Assembly: GCF_001518815.1 (NCBI RefSeq)
Contig: NZ_CP013987.1
Span: forward strand, 1,467,001-1,531,000
Reading direction: 5' to 3'
DNA length: 64,000 nt
Origin: Pseudomonas oryzihabitans
GTDB lineage: Bacteria > Pseudomonadota > Gammaproteobacteria > Pseudomonadales > Pseudomonadaceae
Both the position numbers and the translations under genes were made by a program. The notes beneath the pieces are model-generated. The model made no database searches, had not been told where the DNA came from, and was given only the letters and a program-made list of their open reading frames with translations. Within the stretch, counting starts at the first letter, position 1, and each line of letters begins with the position of its first letter. Below, in pieces: positions 63,077 to 64,000 of this stretch.

Positions 63077-64000
63077 TCAGGCGGCTTTGCGCAGCAGTGG
63101 CGCCACGGCGCGGCCCTGTTCGTCGAAGAGGTGGCAGAACTCGACGTCCAGCGCCAGGCGCTGCCGTTCGCCATAGGCCACGGCGCAGTCGCCGGGTACC
63201 CGCACGGTCAGTGGCTCTTCGGCCTCGGTGACCATGTGGCAATAGGTGTCGCTGCCCAGTCGCTCGGCCACGTCGGTGATCACCGGCAGCTGGCCGTCGG
63301 CGGCCAGCCGCAGGTGTTCCGGACGAATGCCCAGGGTCACCGGACTGCCGACCGCGAGCCCGGCGCCCTGGCGTGGCAGTCGCATGCGCGGTCCCGCAGC
63401 CAGCGCCACCTCGACGCCCTGGGCATCGGTGGCCACCACCTGGCCCTTGAGAAAGGCCATCTTCGGCGTGCCGAGAAAGCCGGCGACGAAGAGATTGGCC
63501 GGATGGTGATAGAGCTCCAGCGGCGAACCGACCTGCTCGACCCGCCCGCCATTGAGTACCACCACCTTGGTGGCGAGGGTCATGGCCTCCACCTGGTCAT
63601 GGGTCACGTAGATCATGGTGGCCTGCAGCTCCTGATGCAGCCGTGCCAGTTCCAGGCGCATCTGCACGCGCAAGGCGGCGTCCAGGTTGGACAGCGGCTC
63701 GTCGAACAGGAAGATCTTCGGCTGGCGGACGATGGCGCGGCCAATGGCCACCCGCTGGCGCTGACCGCCGGAGAGCTGGCGCGGCTTGCGCTCCAGCAGG
63801 GGCGTCAGTTCGAGGATGCGCGCCGCGTCGCTGACCTTGCGCTCCACTTCCTGCTTGTCGACCTTGGCCAGGTCCAGGGCGAAGGAGAGATTCTTGCGTA
63901 CGCTCATGTGTGGATAGAGGGCATAGGTCTGGAACACCATCGCCAGGTCGCGCTTGGCCGGGGAGACCTCGGTGATGTCGCGCCCGTCCAGCTCCAGGGT
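63077..64000 (-). CDS. mtlK: ABC transporter ATPase for mannitol/sugar alcohols (MtlK/MalK type), 5' end outside window
   Basis: 308 residues are visible; the N-terminus with Walker A lies beyond the window edge. Seen are the Q-loop [15 protein letters not shown], signature [16 protein letters not shown], Walker [15 protein letters not shown]-loop [13 protein letters not shown], and a C-terminal MalK-like TOBE regulatory domain (about residues 190-308 of the visible part). It powers the polyol ABC importer, whose binding protein and permeases should be encoded to the right. A start at 63940 would cut into the ATPase core and is not real. Confidence 0.92.
   Translation of the reverse strand, partial: TLELDGRDITEVSPAKRDLAMVFQTYALYPHMSVRKNLSFALDLAKVDKQEVERKVSDAARILELTPLLERKPRQLSGGQRQRVAIGRAIVRQPKIFLFDEPLSNLDAALRVQMRLELARLHQELQATMIYVTHDQVEAMTLATKVVVLNGGRVEQVGSPLELYHHPANLFVAGFLGTPKMAFLKGQVVATDAQGVEVALAAGPRMRLPRQGAGLAVGSPVTLGIRPEHLRLAADGQLPVITDVAERLGSDTYCHMVTEAEEPLTVRVPGDCAVAYGERQRLALDVEFCHLFDEQGRAVAPLLRKAA

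Overview
The window is a chromosomal segment of a high-GC gammaproteobacterium, almost certainly a Pseudomonas. Three things point there. First, conserved gene blocks are laid out as in that genus: purM-purN-DUF3108, DUF2066-hda, wrbA-arsC-yihY-acylphosphatase-proS-oprD-HIT-slyX, and pyrD-rmf-rlmKL. Second, it has an OprD-type porin, an NAD-specific giant glutamate dehydrogenase and a Pseudomonas-type mannitol operon. Third, the intergenic palindromic repeats are of a kind common in pseudomonads. The divergent aldehyde-oxidase-like operons and the phytochrome cluster would fit the P. oryzihabitans/psychrotolerans/putida-like range, but the species is inference. No tRNA, rRNA, CRISPR array, transposase or prophage gene was seen.

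Layout. 1-620 is a compound palindromic repeat array. 627-6198 (minus) holds trmA, a purine permease, a soluble double-PAS chemotaxis-type transducer with a textbook sigma-28 promoter, and an MFS exporter. 6449-8861 (plus) holds an RcnB-like periplasmic protein, an ABM monooxygenase and a Tat-exported PhoD phosphatase. 8861-9032 is a MITE-like inverted-repeat element. 9040-12190 is a complete gluconate module (gntT, gntK, divergent gntR) with three copies of one operator. 12192-12615 is a 116-bp tandem palindromic array. 12695-17612 holds a GNAT enzyme, three small or conserved proteins, a LysR regulator and two EamA transporters.

17631-25563 carries two divergent, paralogous three-subunit molybdenum hydroxylase operons. 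One is predicted to be Tat-exported (PaoABC-like) and the other lacks a signal peptide. They share a 318-bp promoter region with a perfect 15-bp palindrome. 25884-43249 is mostly core genome: purine synthesis, Hda, WrbA/ArsC, ProS, OprD, SlyX and GdhB.

44597-50427 is a light-signalling operon: bacteriophytochrome kinase, stand-alone receiver, REC-PAS-PAS-kinase-REC hybrid kinase, and the heme oxygenase that makes the biliverdin chromophore. 50434-55340 holds a conserved hypothetical gene, pyrD, rmf and rlmKL. 55508-59869 holds an acyltransferase, a YdgJ-like oxidoreductase, an HPF-family ribosome factor, a MASE2-GGDEF diguanylate cyclase and YbaK. 60015-64000 (minus) is the distal part of a mannitol/polyol operon (mtlK, cut by the window edge; mtlD; xylulokinase).

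The strongest points for follow-up are the self-contained phytochrome phosphorelay operon, the duplicated and differently targeted molybdoenzyme operons, the sigma-28-driven BdlA-like transducer, and a family of palindromic repeats that recurs at four loci and is tandemly amplified at two. Start codons were chosen from ribosome-binding sites and family N-termini. No database search could be run.
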